A DNA stretch of 64,000 nt from Rhodopseudomonas palustris HaA2. GTDB lineage: Bacteria > Pseudomonadota > Alphaproteobacteria > Rhizobiales > Xanthobacteraceae. Made by a program: the position numbers and the translations under genes. The stretch is from assembly GCF_000013365.1 (NCBI RefSeq), contig NC_007778.1, forward strand, positions 1,054,001 through 1,118,000. Reading direction: 5' to 3'. Numbering within the stretch: the first letter of the stretch is position 1; every line of letters begins with the position of its first letter. This document shows, piece by piece, positions 1-8,833 of the stretch. The notes under the pieces were generated by a model. It did no database searches. It was not told where the DNA came from and saw only the letters and a list, made by a program, of their open reading frames with translations.

Positions 1-1
1 G

Positions 2-1531
2 GCGGGCGGCAACGACCTTCGCGCCGTCGAGGCCGGCGCCAAGCAGGTATCGATCCAGTTCGTGGCCGCCGCGACCATGGTGACGACGTTCATCAGCAGT
101 TGGGACCGCAACGTTTCCAATAGCGCGATCGCAAGGCTCAAATTCATCGACAACTCCCTGAATGCGATCGCGCCGGAAACGCCTGATGTCGCCGCGCGGC
201 TGAAGGACATCTCGGCGGGATTGGCCGACTACATCGCGGCTCTGGTCAAAGTGGTCGCAGATTCGCGCGCGGTGGAATCGCGCGTCGCGCAGATGACGCA
301 GATGGCCGAGGTCGTGATCCGGGATTCGCAGACCATGAAGGCCGAACTCGTCGCCGATCAGCGGCGATTGGCGCAGGCCTCCGACGCCACGATCGCCGCG
401 ACCAAGACCATGGTGGTGACGCTCGGCGCCGGCAGCTTCCTGCTCGGCGTCATCCTCGCCTTCGTGCTCGGGCGCAGCATCTCGCGGCCGATGCAGGCGA
501 TGTGCGGGGCGATGCGCAAGCTCGCGGACGGCGAGTTCGACGTCGTGCTCCCCGGACTGGGCCGCAGGGACGAGATCGGCGACATGGCGGCGGCGGTCGA
601 GGCGTTCAAGGTTCAGGCCGCGCGCAAGGCCGAGCAGGACGCGGTGGCACGCGAAGCCGAGGCCAGCGCCGGCCGCGAAGCGCGCAGGGCGGAACTGATC
701 AGATTCGCCGGCGAGTTCGAAACCGCGGTGGGGGCGATCGTGGCGAATGTTGCGGACGCCGCAGGACAGCTCGAACAAGCGGCCGACACGCTGACCCGCA
801 CCGCCGAGACCACCCAGAGCCTTTCGGGCGCAGTGGCCGGCACTTCGCGGCAGGCTTCGACCGATGTGCAGTCGGTCGCGACCGCTACCGAGCAGCTCTC
901 TGTCTCGGTCGGCGAGATCGGCCGCCAGGTCGGACAATCGAGCCAGATCGCCGAAAGTGCGGTCGAGCAGGCGCAGGAAACCGACGGGCGGATCGGTCAG
1001 CTGACGCTCGCCGCGCAGCAGATCGGCGCCGTCATTCAGTTGATCACCGCGATCGCCGAGCAGACCAACCTGCTCGCGCTCAACGCCACGATCGAAGCGG
1101 CACGCGCCGGTGATGCCGGCCGCGGCTTCGCCGTGGTGGCGGCCGAAGTGAAGTCGCTGGCGAGCCAGACCGCGAAGGCGACCGACGACATCTCCGCACA
1201 GGTCGCCGACATGCAGCAGGCGACGCGCGACTCCGTCGGCGCGATCAAGAAGATCGGCGAGACGATCTCGCGGATCTCGACCATCTCGGCTTCGATCGCC
1301 GGTGCGGTGGCCGAGCAGGACGCCGCGACCCGGGAAATCGCCCGCAGCGTTCAGAGCGTCGCGCTCGGCACGCAGCAGGTCGCCGGCAACATCGACGAGG
1401 TCAACCGCGGCGCGTCCGAGACCGGCGCGGCGTCGGCACAGGTGCTGCATTCGGCGCGCGGTCTGTCGTCGGAAAGCGCGCGGTTGCGGGCCGAGCTCGA
1501 TCGCTTCATGGCCAATATCCGCGCGGCCTGA
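2..1531 (+). CDS. Methyl-accepting chemotaxis protein (5' end outside window)
   Basis: The reading frame is open to the left edge, so this is the 3' part of a longer gene. It encodes the end of a helical sensor region, one membrane segment ([19 protein letters not shown]), a HAMP linker ([20 protein letters not shown]) and the cytoplasmic signalling domain. The highly conserved hairpin tip reads [20 protein letters not shown], which contacts CheA/CheW in this family. No C-terminal CheR-binding pentapeptide is visible; the protein ends FMANIRAA. The ligand cannot be deduced because most of the sensor domain is missing. Two hairpins without a T-run follow in the downstream gap. Confidence 0.93.
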   Translation, partial: AGGNDLRAVEAGAKQVSIQFVAAATMVTTFISSWDRNVSNSAIARLKFIDNSLNAIAPETPDVAARLKDISAGLADYIAALVKVVADSRAVESRVAQMTQMAEVVIRDSQTMKAELVADQRRLAQASDATIAATKTMVVTLGAGSFLLGVILAFVLGRSISRPMQAMCGAMRKLADGEFDVVLPGLGRRDEIGDMAAAVEAFKVQAARKAEQDAVAREAEASAGREARRAELIRFAGEFETAVGAIVANVADAAGQLEQAADTLTRTAETTQSLSGAVAGTSRQASTDVQSVATATEQLSVSVGEIGRQVGQSSQIAESAVEQAQETDGRIGQLTLAAQQIGAVIQLITAIAEQTNLLALNATIEAARAGDAGRGFAVVAAEVKSLASQTAKATDDISAQVADMQQATRDSVGAIKKIGETISRISTISASIAGAVAEQDAATREIARSVQSVALGTQQVAGNIDEVNRGASETGAASAQVLHSARGLSSESARLRAELDRFMANIRAA

Positions 1532-1568
1532 GCGCAAACAGCCTCGCCCGGAGGCCCTCAGACAAGCG

Positions 1569-1620
1569 TGCGAGCCGACCGCTGCCGGCTCGCAACGTCA
1601 CGTAGGCCAGGCCTCGTGAC
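1569..1620 (+). terminator. Paired hairpins downstream of chemoreceptor gene, possible terminator
   Basis: Two inverted repeats lie back to back. One is TGCGAGCCG / CGGCTCGCA at 1569-1594 (9-bp arms, 8-nt loop). The other is GTCACG-T-AGGCC-A-GGCCT-CGTGAC at 1597-1620. There is no T-tract, so an intrinsic terminator is only a guess; mRNA 3'-end protection is equally possible. Confidence 0.35.
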
Positions 1621-1752
1621 GGTAAAGGGGACCTCGAGTCGGAAGATCGGGAACCGTTGCGGCCCCGTTCCGTTAGCCTGCGACCGGTCCGTCCTGGGTG
1701 ACGGATCGCCACGTTCGGCGCTTGCGGCGTGGCTCAACGCCGGAGCGAGGTA

Positions 1753-3234
1753 ATGGCCGTTTCCACAAGCGCCGCTTGGACGCAACCACCACCGGCCCCG
1801 CGCGTCGGCGGTTGCATCATTGAAACCGACATTCCGGCGCGGCTGGACGGCCTGCTGTGGAGCGGCTTTCATACCCGCGTGGTGGTCGCGCTCGGCGTCA
1901 CCTGGATTCTGGACGGTCTCGAAGTGACGCTCGCCGGCACGCTCTCGGGCGCGCTGAAGCAGCAGCTTCAGTTCTCCAACCTCGATGTCGGCGTCGCCAA
2001 CAGCGCCTATCTCGCCGGCGCGGTGCTCGGCGCGCTCGGCTTCGGCTGGCTGACCGACCGGATCGGCCGCAAGAAACTGTTCTTCATCACGCTGGCGCTG
2101 TATCTCGCCGCGACCGCGGCGACGGCGCTGTCCTGGAATGTCTGGAGCTACGCGCTGTTTCGATTTCTCACCGGAGCCGGCATCGGCGGCGAATACACCG
2201 CCATCAACTCGACGATCCAGGAGCTGATGCCGGCGCGCTATCGCGGCTGGACCGATCTGGTGATCAACGGCAGCTTCTGGCTCGGCGCGGCGCTCGGTGC
2301 GGTCTGCGCCATCGTGCTGCTCGACCCGGCGGTGATCGATCCCGAATATGGCTGGCGGCTCGCTTACTTCACCGGCGCCGTGCTCGGCATCGTGGTGTTC
2401 GTGATGCGGTTGTGGATTCCGGAAAGCCCGCGCTGGCTCATGATTCACGGCCGCCCGGAACAGGCCGAGGCGATCGTCGCCGAGATCGAGCGGACGGCGC
2501 GGATCGCAACCGAGCCGGAGCATCGCATCAAGTCGAAGATCCGCCTGCAGATGCGCAGCCACACGCCGCTGCGCGAGGTCGCGCACACGCTGCTCACCAC
2601 ATACAGGCAACGTTCGTTCGTCGGACTGACGCTGATGGCGGCGCAGGCGTTCTTCTACAATGCGATCTTCTTCACCTACGCGCTGATCCTGACCGACTTC
2701 TTCGGCATTCCGTCCAGCCATATCGGCTGGTACATCCTGCCGTTCGCCGCCGGCAATTTTCTCGGGCCGTTGCTGCTCGGTCGATTGTTCGATACGCTCG
2801 GCCGCCGCAAGATGATCGCGTTCACCTACGGCATCTCGGGACTGCTGCTCGCCGGCTCCGGCTATCTGTTCTCGATCGGTGCGCTGACCGCGCAGAGCCA
2901 GACGATCGCCTGGATGGTGATCTTCTTCTTCGCATCGCCGGCCGCGAGCGCGGCCTATCTCACGGTCAGCGAGACCTTCCCGCTCGAGGTTCGTGCGCTG
3001 GCGATCGCGATCTTCTACGCGATCGGCACAGGAATCGGCGGCGTCGCCGGCCCGGCGCTGTTCGGCGCGCTGATCGATACCGGATCGCGCACCACCGTGT
3101 TCGCCGGCTATCTGCTCGGCGCGGCTCTGATGATCGTCGCCGCAATGGTCGGTTGGCGTTATGGTGTGGCGGCCGAACGCAGGTCGCTGGAACAAGTGGC
3201 GCGGCCGCTGGCCGCCATAGAGGAAAACCGATGA
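1753..3234 (+). CDS. MFS transporter, sugar/metabolite:H+ symporter type
   Basis: This is a 493-residue major facilitator with about 12 membrane segments. The loop 2-3 signature LTDRIGRKK follows the second helix, and the helix 5 region GAGIGGEYTAINSTIQELMP together with PESPRWL after helix 6 is typical of sugar-porter and metabolite:H+ symporter families. The ATG at 1753 is chosen because GGAGCGAGG lies just upstream; a GTG at 1729 is also in frame. The stop overlaps the otsB start (ATGA), so transport and trehalose metabolism are translationally coupled. The substrate is unknown; import or export of a sugar linked to trehalose is inference from the neighbours. Confidence 0.88.
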   Translation: MAVSTSAAWTQPPPAPRVGGCIIETDIPARLDGLLWSGFHTRVVVALGVTWILDGLEVTLAGTLSGALKQQLQFSNLDVGVANSAYLAGAVLGALGFGWLTDRIGRKKLFFITLALYLAATAATALSWNVWSYALFRFLTGAGIGGEYTAINSTIQELMPARYRGWTDLVINGSFWLGAALGAVCAIVLLDPAVIDPEYGWRLAYFTGAVLGIVVFVMRLWIPESPRWLMIHGRPEQAEAIVAEIERTARIATEPEHRIKSKIRLQMRSHTPLREVAHTLLTTYRQRSFVGLTLMAAQAFFYNAIFFTYALILTDFFGIPSSHIGWYILPFAAGNFLGPLLLGRLFDTLGRRKMIAFTYGISGLLLAGSGYLFSIGALTAQSQTIAWMVIFFFASPAASAAYLTVSETFPLEVRALAIAIFYAIGTGIGGVAGPALFGALIDTGSRTTVFAGYLLGAALMIVAAMVGWRYGVAAERRSLEQVARPLAAIEENR

Positions 3235-4037
3235 CTTCGAATCTCGCCGACGACGCCTCGCGGCCGACTACCAATTCCGTACCGGTGCCGAGCGCGCTGG
3301 TGCCGCATCTCGATCAGTGCGCGCTGCTGCTCGATATCGACGGCACGCTGCTCGACCTCGCGCCGACGCCGCGCGAAGTCTGGGTGCCGCCGGAACTCGA
3401 ACAGACGCTGCGCGCGCTGCACGAGCGCACCTCCGGCGCGCTGGCGCTGGTCAGCGGCCGTTCGATCAACGATATCGATCTGATCTTCGCGCCGCTGAAA
3501 CTGCCCGCCGTCGGCGGCCACGGCGCCGAGATGCGGCTGTTGTCCAGCGCCGAACAGGTCGCGACCCGCGCGCCGCCGCTGGACCCCGACTTGAAAAATC
3601 GTCTCGCCGCGATCGCGCGGATCAGTCCCGGCATTCTGCTCGAAGACAAAGGCTACTCGCTGGCGCTGCACTACCGTCTGGCGCCGCACACCGAGAAAGC
3701 GATCTACGAATCCGTCGCCGCGATCCGCGCCGAGAATCCGCACGCGCCGCTCGAAGTGCTGCCGGGCAAGTCGGTGTGCGAGATCAAGCATGCCGGCGTC
3801 ACCAAGGCGACCGGCGTGCTCGAACTGATGAATCACGAACCGTTCAAAGGTCGGCGCCCGGTGTTCCTGGGCGACGACGTCACCGACGAGACGGTGTTCG
3901 CGATCATGCCGGAACTACGCGGTCTGGCATTTTCGGTGGGCCGCCACAGCGACATCGTCGCGGGACATTTCGACGAGCCGCGCGATGTGCGGGCCTGGCT
4001 GGCGCGGTTGCTCGATCCACAGTTAGCCCCAGGTTAG
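3231..4037 (+). CDS. otsB: Trehalose-6-phosphate phosphatase OtsB
   Basis: A HAD-superfamily phosphatase of 268 residues that dephosphorylates trehalose-6-phosphate to trehalose. Motif I is LLLDIDGTLLDLAPTP, with the nucleophile and acid/base aspartates. The SGR motif (LVSGRSINDID), GGHGAE, and the C-terminal Mg-binding FLGDDVTDETVF are all present. The ATG at 3231 overlaps the stop of the upstream MFS gene. The 3' end runs into a short tandem repeat that contains the stop codon. The family assignment is firm. Confidence 0.94.
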   Translation: MTSNLADDASRPTTNSVPVPSALVPHLDQCALLLDIDGTLLDLAPTPREVWVPPELEQTLRALHERTSGALALVSGRSINDIDLIFAPLKLPAVGGHGAEMRLLSSAEQVATRAPPLDPDLKNRLAAIARISPGILLEDKGYSLALHYRLAPHTEKAIYESVAAIRAENPHAPLEVLPGKSVCEIKHAGVTKATGVLELMNHEPFKGRRPVFLGDDVTDETVFAIMPELRGLAFSVGRHSDIVAGHFDEPRDVRAWLARLLDPQLAPG

Positions 4038-4053
4038 CCCCAAGTTAGCCGCA
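4021..4053 (+). repeat. Short tandem repeat across the otsB stop codon
   Basis: Three near-identical units of about 11 bp, each built on GTTAGCCCCA, run from the last otsB codons through the stop (4035-4037) into the intergenic gap. Loss or gain of a unit would alter only the last few residues (QLAPG) of OtsB. Confidence 0.7.
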
Positions 4054-4112
4054 ACACGTCGGGGTTCCGCGTCGATCCGTGTCGTGCCGCAAAGTCGTTC
4101 AATTTGCGCCAT

Positions 4113-4137
4113 GGAACGAACTTGATGAACGGTTGTT
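4113..4137 (+). promoter_or_regulatory. Candidate general-stress (EcfG-type) promoter upstream of otsA
   Basis: GGAAC at 4113-4117 is followed, 16 nt later, by TGTT at 4134-4137. The alphaproteobacterial EcfG consensus is GGAAC-N16/17-CGTT, so one base differs. Trehalose synthesis genes are frequent members of this regulon. The site lies 35 nt before the otsA start. This is inference from pattern only. Confidence 0.4.
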
Positions 4138-4172
4138 AATAAGGGCAAATCAACAGGGGCGCGGAGGGACAC

Positions 4173-5657
4173 GTGAACCTAGTCGTCGTTTCAAACCGGG
4201 TGGCGAGGGCGTCTTCGAACGAGCCGATGACCGGTGGTCTGGCCGCCGCCTTGCTGCCCGTGGTCGAAAAGTCCGGCGCCATCTGGGTCGGTTCCAGCGG
4301 CCGGGTGCGCGATGGCGCGCAACGGGAACCCTTTGCGGAGATTGAACAACTCGGCGCCGGCGCGCTGGCGATGCTGGATCTGCCGGCGGCGCATTACGGC
4401 GGTTATTACGAGGGCTTCGCCAATTCCGCGCTGTGGCCGGCGCTGCATTCCCGCGCCGATCTGATCCGCGTCTCGCAGGACGACTACCGTTCCTATCGCG
4501 AGGTCAATAGCTTCATGGCGCGCGCCCTGCTGCGCTTCCGCAAGCCCGACACTGCGTTCTGGATACAGGATTACCATTTTCTCGCCCTCGGCGCGGAGTT
4601 GCGCGCCCTCGGCGTGACCCAGCCGATCGGCTTCTTCCTGCACACGCCGTGGGCGTCCCCGGCGACGATGGGCTGCGTGCCGCACAATCGCGAGCTGGTC
4701 GAGGCGATGCTCGCCTATGATCTGATCGGATTCCAGACCGAAGAGGACCGGAGCAATTTTCTGGCCTATGGCAAAGCCGAACTCGGCTTTGCCATCGCCG
4801 ACGGCGTCGTCACGACGCCGTACGGCACATCGCGTTGTGAAGTGTTCCCGATCGGCATCGATGCCGATCTGTTTGCGCAGCAGGCGCAGAAGGCGACCGC
4901 GCATCCCGATGTGTCGCGGCTGCGCAAGAGCCTCAACGGCGAGAAGCTCGTGATCGGCGTCGACCGCCTGGATTATTCGAAGGGTTTGATCAACCGCGTC
5001 AATGCCTTCGACCGAATGCTGACCATGCGACCGTCGCTGCAACGCACCGTGTCATTGCTGCAGATCGCGACCCCGTCGCGCGGCACGATCGAGGCCTATG
5101 GCAATCTGCAGGGCGAACTCGCCAAGCTCGTCAGCGACGTCAACGGCCGGCTCGGCGAGGCCGACTGGACCCCGATCCGCTATCTCAACAAGGGCTTCCG
5201 TCAGGGCGTGCTGGCGGGGCTGTACCGCACCGCGCAGGTCGGTCTTGTCACGCCGCTGCAGGACGGCATGAATCTGGTGGCGAAGGAATACGTCGCCGCG
5301 CAGAATCCGATCGACCCCGGCGTGCTGGTGCTGTCGAAATTCGCGGGCGCCGCCAACGAGCTCGATACCGCGCTGCTGGTCAATCCGCACGACGTCGAAG
5401 GCATGGCCCGCGCCATCGCCACCGCATTGTCGATGCCCCTGACCGAGCGCCGGCTGCGCTGGGAAGCGATGATGGCCAAGCTGCGCCGCGGCAGCGTCCA
5501 GTCCTGGTTCGCGGATTTCGTGGCGTCGCTGGAAGACGCCCATACCGCCAACAGCGACGCCGCCGGCGCCCTCGCCAGCCAGCCGCCGGCGCTGAAAATG
5601 GCCGGCGGCTGGTCGCGGGGCGGGCCTCTGGCCTTCGGCGGCGCGCGGCTGCAATAG
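4173..5657 (+). CDS. otsA: Trehalose-6-phosphate synthase OtsA
   Basis: A GT20 glycosyltransferase of 494 residues that makes trehalose-6-phosphate from UDP-glucose and glucose-6-phosphate. The N-terminal NLVVVSNRV, the acceptor-site WIQDYHF, the donor-site VDRLDYSKGL (Arg and Lys binding phosphate/UDP) and the C-terminal DGMNLVAKEYVAAQ are all visible. The start is GTG at 4173 with GGAGGG a few bases upstream. Length fits the family (about 460-500), with a low-complexity C-terminal tail. It is separated from otsB by 135 bp that may contain its own stress promoter. Confidence 0.95.
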   Translation: MNLVVVSNRVARASSNEPMTGGLAAALLPVVEKSGAIWVGSSGRVRDGAQREPFAEIEQLGAGALAMLDLPAAHYGGYYEGFANSALWPALHSRADLIRVSQDDYRSYREVNSFMARALLRFRKPDTAFWIQDYHFLALGAELRALGVTQPIGFFLHTPWASPATMGCVPHNRELVEAMLAYDLIGFQTEEDRSNFLAYGKAELGFAIADGVVTTPYGTSRCEVFPIGIDADLFAQQAQKATAHPDVSRLRKSLNGEKLVIGVDRLDYSKGLINRVNAFDRMLTMRPSLQRTVSLLQIATPSRGTIEAYGNLQGELAKLVSDVNGRLGEADWTPIRYLNKGFRQGVLAGLYRTAQVGLVTPLQDGMNLVAKEYVAAQNPIDPGVLVLSKFAGAANELDTALLVNPHDVEGMARAIATALSMPLTERRLRWEAMMAKLRRGSVQSWFADFVASLEDAHTANSDAAGALASQPPALKMAGGWSRGGPLAFGGARLQ

Positions 5658-5853
5658 GAGGCTGCCGACGCTGCGCCGGGGACGGGCGCTGCTGCCCGCC
5701 CGGATTCGCGCAACGATTTTGTCGCCGGCGGCCCTCCGGCCTTGGGCTTTCCGATGGAGGAGCGCCCATCAAATCAATAATTTAGATGAAATCCGCAGGC
5801 CACCGCCGCGATCCCTTGCCAAATCCGCCCGGCGCGGTCATGAGAGGGCGCCC

Positions 5854-5943
5854 GGAGAGATGGCCGAGTGGCTTAAGGCGCACGCTTGGAAAGCGTGTGT
5901 GCGGGAAACCGTACCGTGGGTTCGAATCCCACTCTCTCCGCCA
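5854..5943 (+). tRNA. tRNA-Ser(GGA), attachment site of the integrated element
   Basis: The acceptor stem pairs GGAGAGA (5854-5860) with TCTCTCC (5933-5939), followed by discriminator G and an encoded CCA. The anticodon loop CTTGGAAAG carries GGA. A long variable arm (class II, as for Ser) precedes the T-loop GGTTCGAATCC. The last bases are repeated at 16257-16274, so the 3' end of this gene is probably supplied by the integrated element and the original 3' end now sits at the far junction. Confidence 0.96.
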
Positions 5944-5944
5944 G
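5927..5944 (+). repeat. attL core (18-bp direct repeat in tRNA-Ser 3' end)
   Basis: TCCCACTCTCTCCGCCAG is identical to 16257-16274 and covers the 3' half of the T-stem, acceptor strand and CCA. tRNA 3' ends are classic tyrosine-integrase targets. Confidence 0.88.
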
Positions 5945-5988
5945 CTATCACAGAAGTCCGATAATTCAACCTTATCAAAGACTTTTGA

Positions 5989-6264
5989 ATGAGAGCGAAA
6001 TCCGGAACCACACCCGCGAACCACACCCAACGTCGGCGTCAGCTTGCCGCCCTAGCGACGCTGCTAGGTCTCATGCAGACTGCTTCAAAGCTCAGCGCCG
6101 AACTGGACGCCCTAGCGGATCAGGTTGGAGGCTCGTTGGAGCAAATCGCCGAGACGGCTGGGGTGCCGTTCTTCGAGGTGCATGAAGCCTTTTCAGGCAC
6201 GCCCAAAACACGCCGCAAGCCCCATGCGCGACGAAAGGCGACGGCACCGCGCAAAGCAGTCTGA
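5989..6264 (+). CDS. Small hypothetical protein, element left end
   Basis: Unrecognised 91-residue product. The middle ([19 protein letters not shown], then [20 protein letters not shown]) looks helical and could hold a helix-turn-helix. The C-terminus is strongly basic ([19 protein letters not shown]), suggesting nucleic-acid contact. The start is uncertain: ATG 5989 has no clear Shine-Dalgarno, and ATG 6073 is an alternative that keeps the helical part. A strong terminator follows at 6313, consistent with a real transcript. It might be a small element regulator; this is a guess. Confidence 0.5.
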   Translation: MRAKSGTTPANHTQRRRQLAALATLLGLMQTASKLSAELDALADQVGGSLEQIAETAGVPFFEVHEAFSGTPKTRRKPHARRKATAPRKAV

Positions 6265-6312
6265 CACACTTCCTCCACCGCTTCGCCGTCAACTCGTCGC
6301 GAAGGACCAAGG

Positions 6313-6341
6313 GGCCTCAGGGATCAACCTGAGGCCTTTTT
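6313..6341 (+). terminator. Intrinsic terminator
   Basis: GGCCTCAGG - GATCAA - CCTGAGGCC followed by TTTTT: a 9-bp perfect stem with a T-run, downstream of the small gene ending at 6264. Confidence 0.9.
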
Positions 6342-6475
6342 GCTGTCCCCCAGGGGCAAGCACGTTGTGATGCAATTGATACACCGGGAACAGCTTCGAG
6401 AAGCACTGTGGTTCTACAAGAACCGGCGAGGTCCATCTCTCAATGAGCCTCACCGGCGAAGTCTATCGTTTAGCT

Positions 6476-8440
6476 CTAGGCGGCTTCATGCTTGACGAGG
6501 AAGGTCTTGGCTCCTCGCGTTCGTCCGTGAGTGACCAGCTTAACACCCATCTGCTCAAGCGCCCTGGTGGTCGGGTGACCGCAGTCCCTTAGGACGCCAC
6601 GGAGCTTTTCGAGGCCCTTAGGCTTCAGCCCTAACTCACGCTGCACGAGGCTCATTGAGACCTCTCCCGGCGCACGGTTCTGCATCAACGTGATTAGCGC
6701 GTCATGGGAGCTTCCGGCGCGCGGCTTGCGAATTTGAGGTCCGTCTAACTCAAAATCCCACGGCACAACATTAGTGTCAGGCATGTCGGCCTGGATATCA
6801 TCCAAGATGGCATCACCCACCTTATCGGCGGGAAGAATGATGAAGATATCGCAGGCAGCACAGCCGCCGCTTTCATCAATCACCTTGCGGCACCGAATGC
6901 GATTGATCGCTTGAATGATGGAAACTGACATCTGCCGCTGGTGCATCACCGTTCGCACATTGTGGTGCCCCTGCCATGACGGAGCCTCCAGCCACGCTTC
7001 GTCCTGAACGCCTTGAAGGGCGAAGAACATCCCGGTAGCCCACACGTCCCTATCCAGAAACGGCAAGCCAAAGATGACGGCTGTATCGAAATCCTTCCAA
7101 TCATTGCGTCCGTCTATCGCGCCCCAATGCCCCACTTCCAGCCGAGCGAAGCGGTGCTGAAAGGTCTTCGGCACGTGCTCATTCACCTTGTGCGTGCATA
7201 GAAATACGGAGCGGTCAGTCCCGAGACGGCCTTCGAGCGCTTCCAAGAGTCTGGCGTAGCGCTTTGCGAAGCTCTTCTCCATAGATGACTTGCCGACGCC
7301 TCGGGCTCGGGCAACGTGAAGATTGACGGTGCGGTAGCTCCGTGCACCACTGCGGATCGGGACGATTTCCGCTCTATTAGGCAGAAGCTCCCAAAGGAAG
7401 TTCTGCTTAGCGGTGGCGTCGAGCACCACAGCGCCCGGAACACCGTCAGGCACCAGGAGTGCCGCCGAGTTGACTGAGTGCTCCGCGCCCGAACGAGCGT
7501 AGAAGGCCCAGCGCTCCAAGACAGACTGAGCGCCCTCCAGAGTGCAGTCCACGCGCGCAGCGATGCGGTTCCGATGAATTCCGTTTTCCTGACCTATCGT
7601 GAGGCGGTCGTAGGCCGTAGCACGCATCGCCGCCCGCAGATGGCGCATGTCTGTGTTTACCTCTGCGTTCTCCCACTTACTTCCCTCCGTCCAAAGCAAC
7701 GACAGCGCAACGCCGTCATCATTCAGTGCGTCGGTGGCTTGGTGCTGGAGTGCGCTGATAAGGTCTTTCAACGCTTTCATCTGCCCAGGGAAGTCCTCCG
7801 CCACTTTCAATGGCACGCATCCCAAGGCAAATCCGAGACCTTGCAGAGTAACACGACTCTCTTCCACGACGTTTGCAAGGGCTTCATCAATCACGGTTAG
7901 AAGCCGCGCTCCGCCTCTCCACTCGGTGAGCTTCTGCCAAGATGCACCGCCGATGTTTCCAGCGGCATCAACGAATGCCTTATGGGTCACCACGAGCACG
8001 TCGGATGCGTAGGCTTGATCAGCAGTAGCGGTGCTCTCGGAATGCCGGGCGCAGGCAACCGTCCGCGCGCACAGCTCGTTCACACGGGAGGCTAAGGCGT
8101 TAGCCTGATCAATAAGCCGGGTGACGATGAGGACGCCAACGGGCCTTGCAAACCCTTTGAGAGCTTCATTGCGCTCTGCCTGCAAGGCGGCATAGAGGCA
8201 CGCCCCTTCAGTCTTTCCAGACCCTGTAGGCGGCTGGAGCACCTTCCACTGTGTTTTGTGCCCGATGCTAGCTTCTGTGATGGCACGACTGAAGGTCACT
8301 GCCATCGTCTCCCAAAGAGAGCTTAAGGCTGGCGATGAAGGCATGTCTAAATTGTTGGTCCAATGATTGGACATTGCTGATACGAACAGCGGCGGCGGCA
8401 CGAGCGCACATGCTCCGCGCGAACCAATATAGGGTTCCAC
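6476..8440 (-). CDS. SF2 (DEAD/DEAH-like) helicase of the element
   Basis: A 654-residue protein with superfamily 2 helicase hallmarks: Walker A QPPTGSGKT near residue 70, a motif Ia-like VLIVTRLIDQANAL, Walker B LLTVIDEAL, and a motif VI-like QAINRIRCRK in the second lobe. The C-terminal ~75 residues look like a winged helix (MSLVQRELGLKPKGLEKLRGVL). It is probably the element's DNA replication or unwinding enzyme, but the exact family is not recognised. The start is taken as GTG 8440 with GAGGT 10 nt upstream; ATG 8374 or a later ATG are possible because the first ~30 residues look non-conserved. Confidence 0.75.
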   Translation of the reverse strand: MEPYIGSRGACALVPPPLFVSAMSNHWTNNLDMPSSPALSSLWETMAVTFSRAITEASIGHKTQWKVLQPPTGSGKTEGACLYAALQAERNEALKGFARPVGVLIVTRLIDQANALASRVNELCARTVACARHSESTATADQAYASDVLVVTHKAFVDAAGNIGGASWQKLTEWRGGARLLTVIDEALANVVEESRVTLQGLGFALGCVPLKVAEDFPGQMKALKDLISALQHQATDALNDDGVALSLLWTEGSKWENAEVNTDMRHLRAAMRATAYDRLTIGQENGIHRNRIAARVDCTLEGAQSVLERWAFYARSGAEHSVNSAALLVPDGVPGAVVLDATAKQNFLWELLPNRAEIVPIRSGARSYRTVNLHVARARGVGKSSMEKSFAKRYARLLEALEGRLGTDRSVFLCTHKVNEHVPKTFQHRFARLEVGHWGAIDGRNDWKDFDTAVIFGLPFLDRDVWATGMFFALQGVQDEAWLEAPSWQGHHNVRTVMHQRQMSVSIIQAINRIRCRKVIDESGGCAACDIFIILPADKVGDAILDDIQADMPDTNVVPWDFELDGPQIRKPRAGSSHDALITLMQNRAPGEVSMSLVQRELGLKPKGLEKLRGVLRDCGHPTTRALEQMGVKLVTHGRTRGAKTFLVKHEAA

Positions 8441-8833
8441 TTAAGTGTTGACCTCGGATTTGTGTGTAGGGATTGGCAGCTCCGTCAGGGCTGCAAGCTG
8501 GCAGAGGTTGGACTTATTCCCCCTAGGCTTCTTATTGTTTCCTATAGAGCTTCGAGGGGGGAAATAGAGGCCATGACCGGGTGCATCATCACCCCTTTGG
8601 AGGAGTCTTCAAAGTCTCAGGAGAGGCAAGAGGCCGAAGACTCCCCCATAAGCTACAGCGACTGGAGCGCTCTTAAAGGACCACTGAGGCCCTTAGCGAA
8701 CGTCACTGACCGACACCTTGGCCTCACAATTGGTGCCAACAACAGGGGTGCCTTTACGGTCCTGAGTGTAGCCTCCCGGGAGGCTGAGCCTTCTGTAGAG
8801 CCGGGCCGTCCCGAAGCCCCTCTAGTTGGTAAC
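8441..8833. other. Mostly unassigned stretch between helicase and tail-fibre genes
   Basis: No convincing gene. An 89-codon plus-strand frame (ATG 8573, stop 8842) follows purine-rich GAGGGGG but overlaps the tail-fibre 3' end and has no recognisable features. A perfect 16-bp palindrome AGCCTCCCGGGAGGCT sits at 8770-8785, beyond the tail-fibre stop when read on the minus strand; it has no T-run. Confidence 0.5.

Noticed and set aside
1558-3195. 545-codon minus-strand open frame
   Set aside because: Antisense to the MFS transporter; low-complexity Glu/Arg/Gln composition.
8358-8372. Palindrome GTCCAATGATTGGAC near the helicase start
   Set aside because: Lies inside the coding region if GTG 8440 is the start; could be an operator only if a later start is used.
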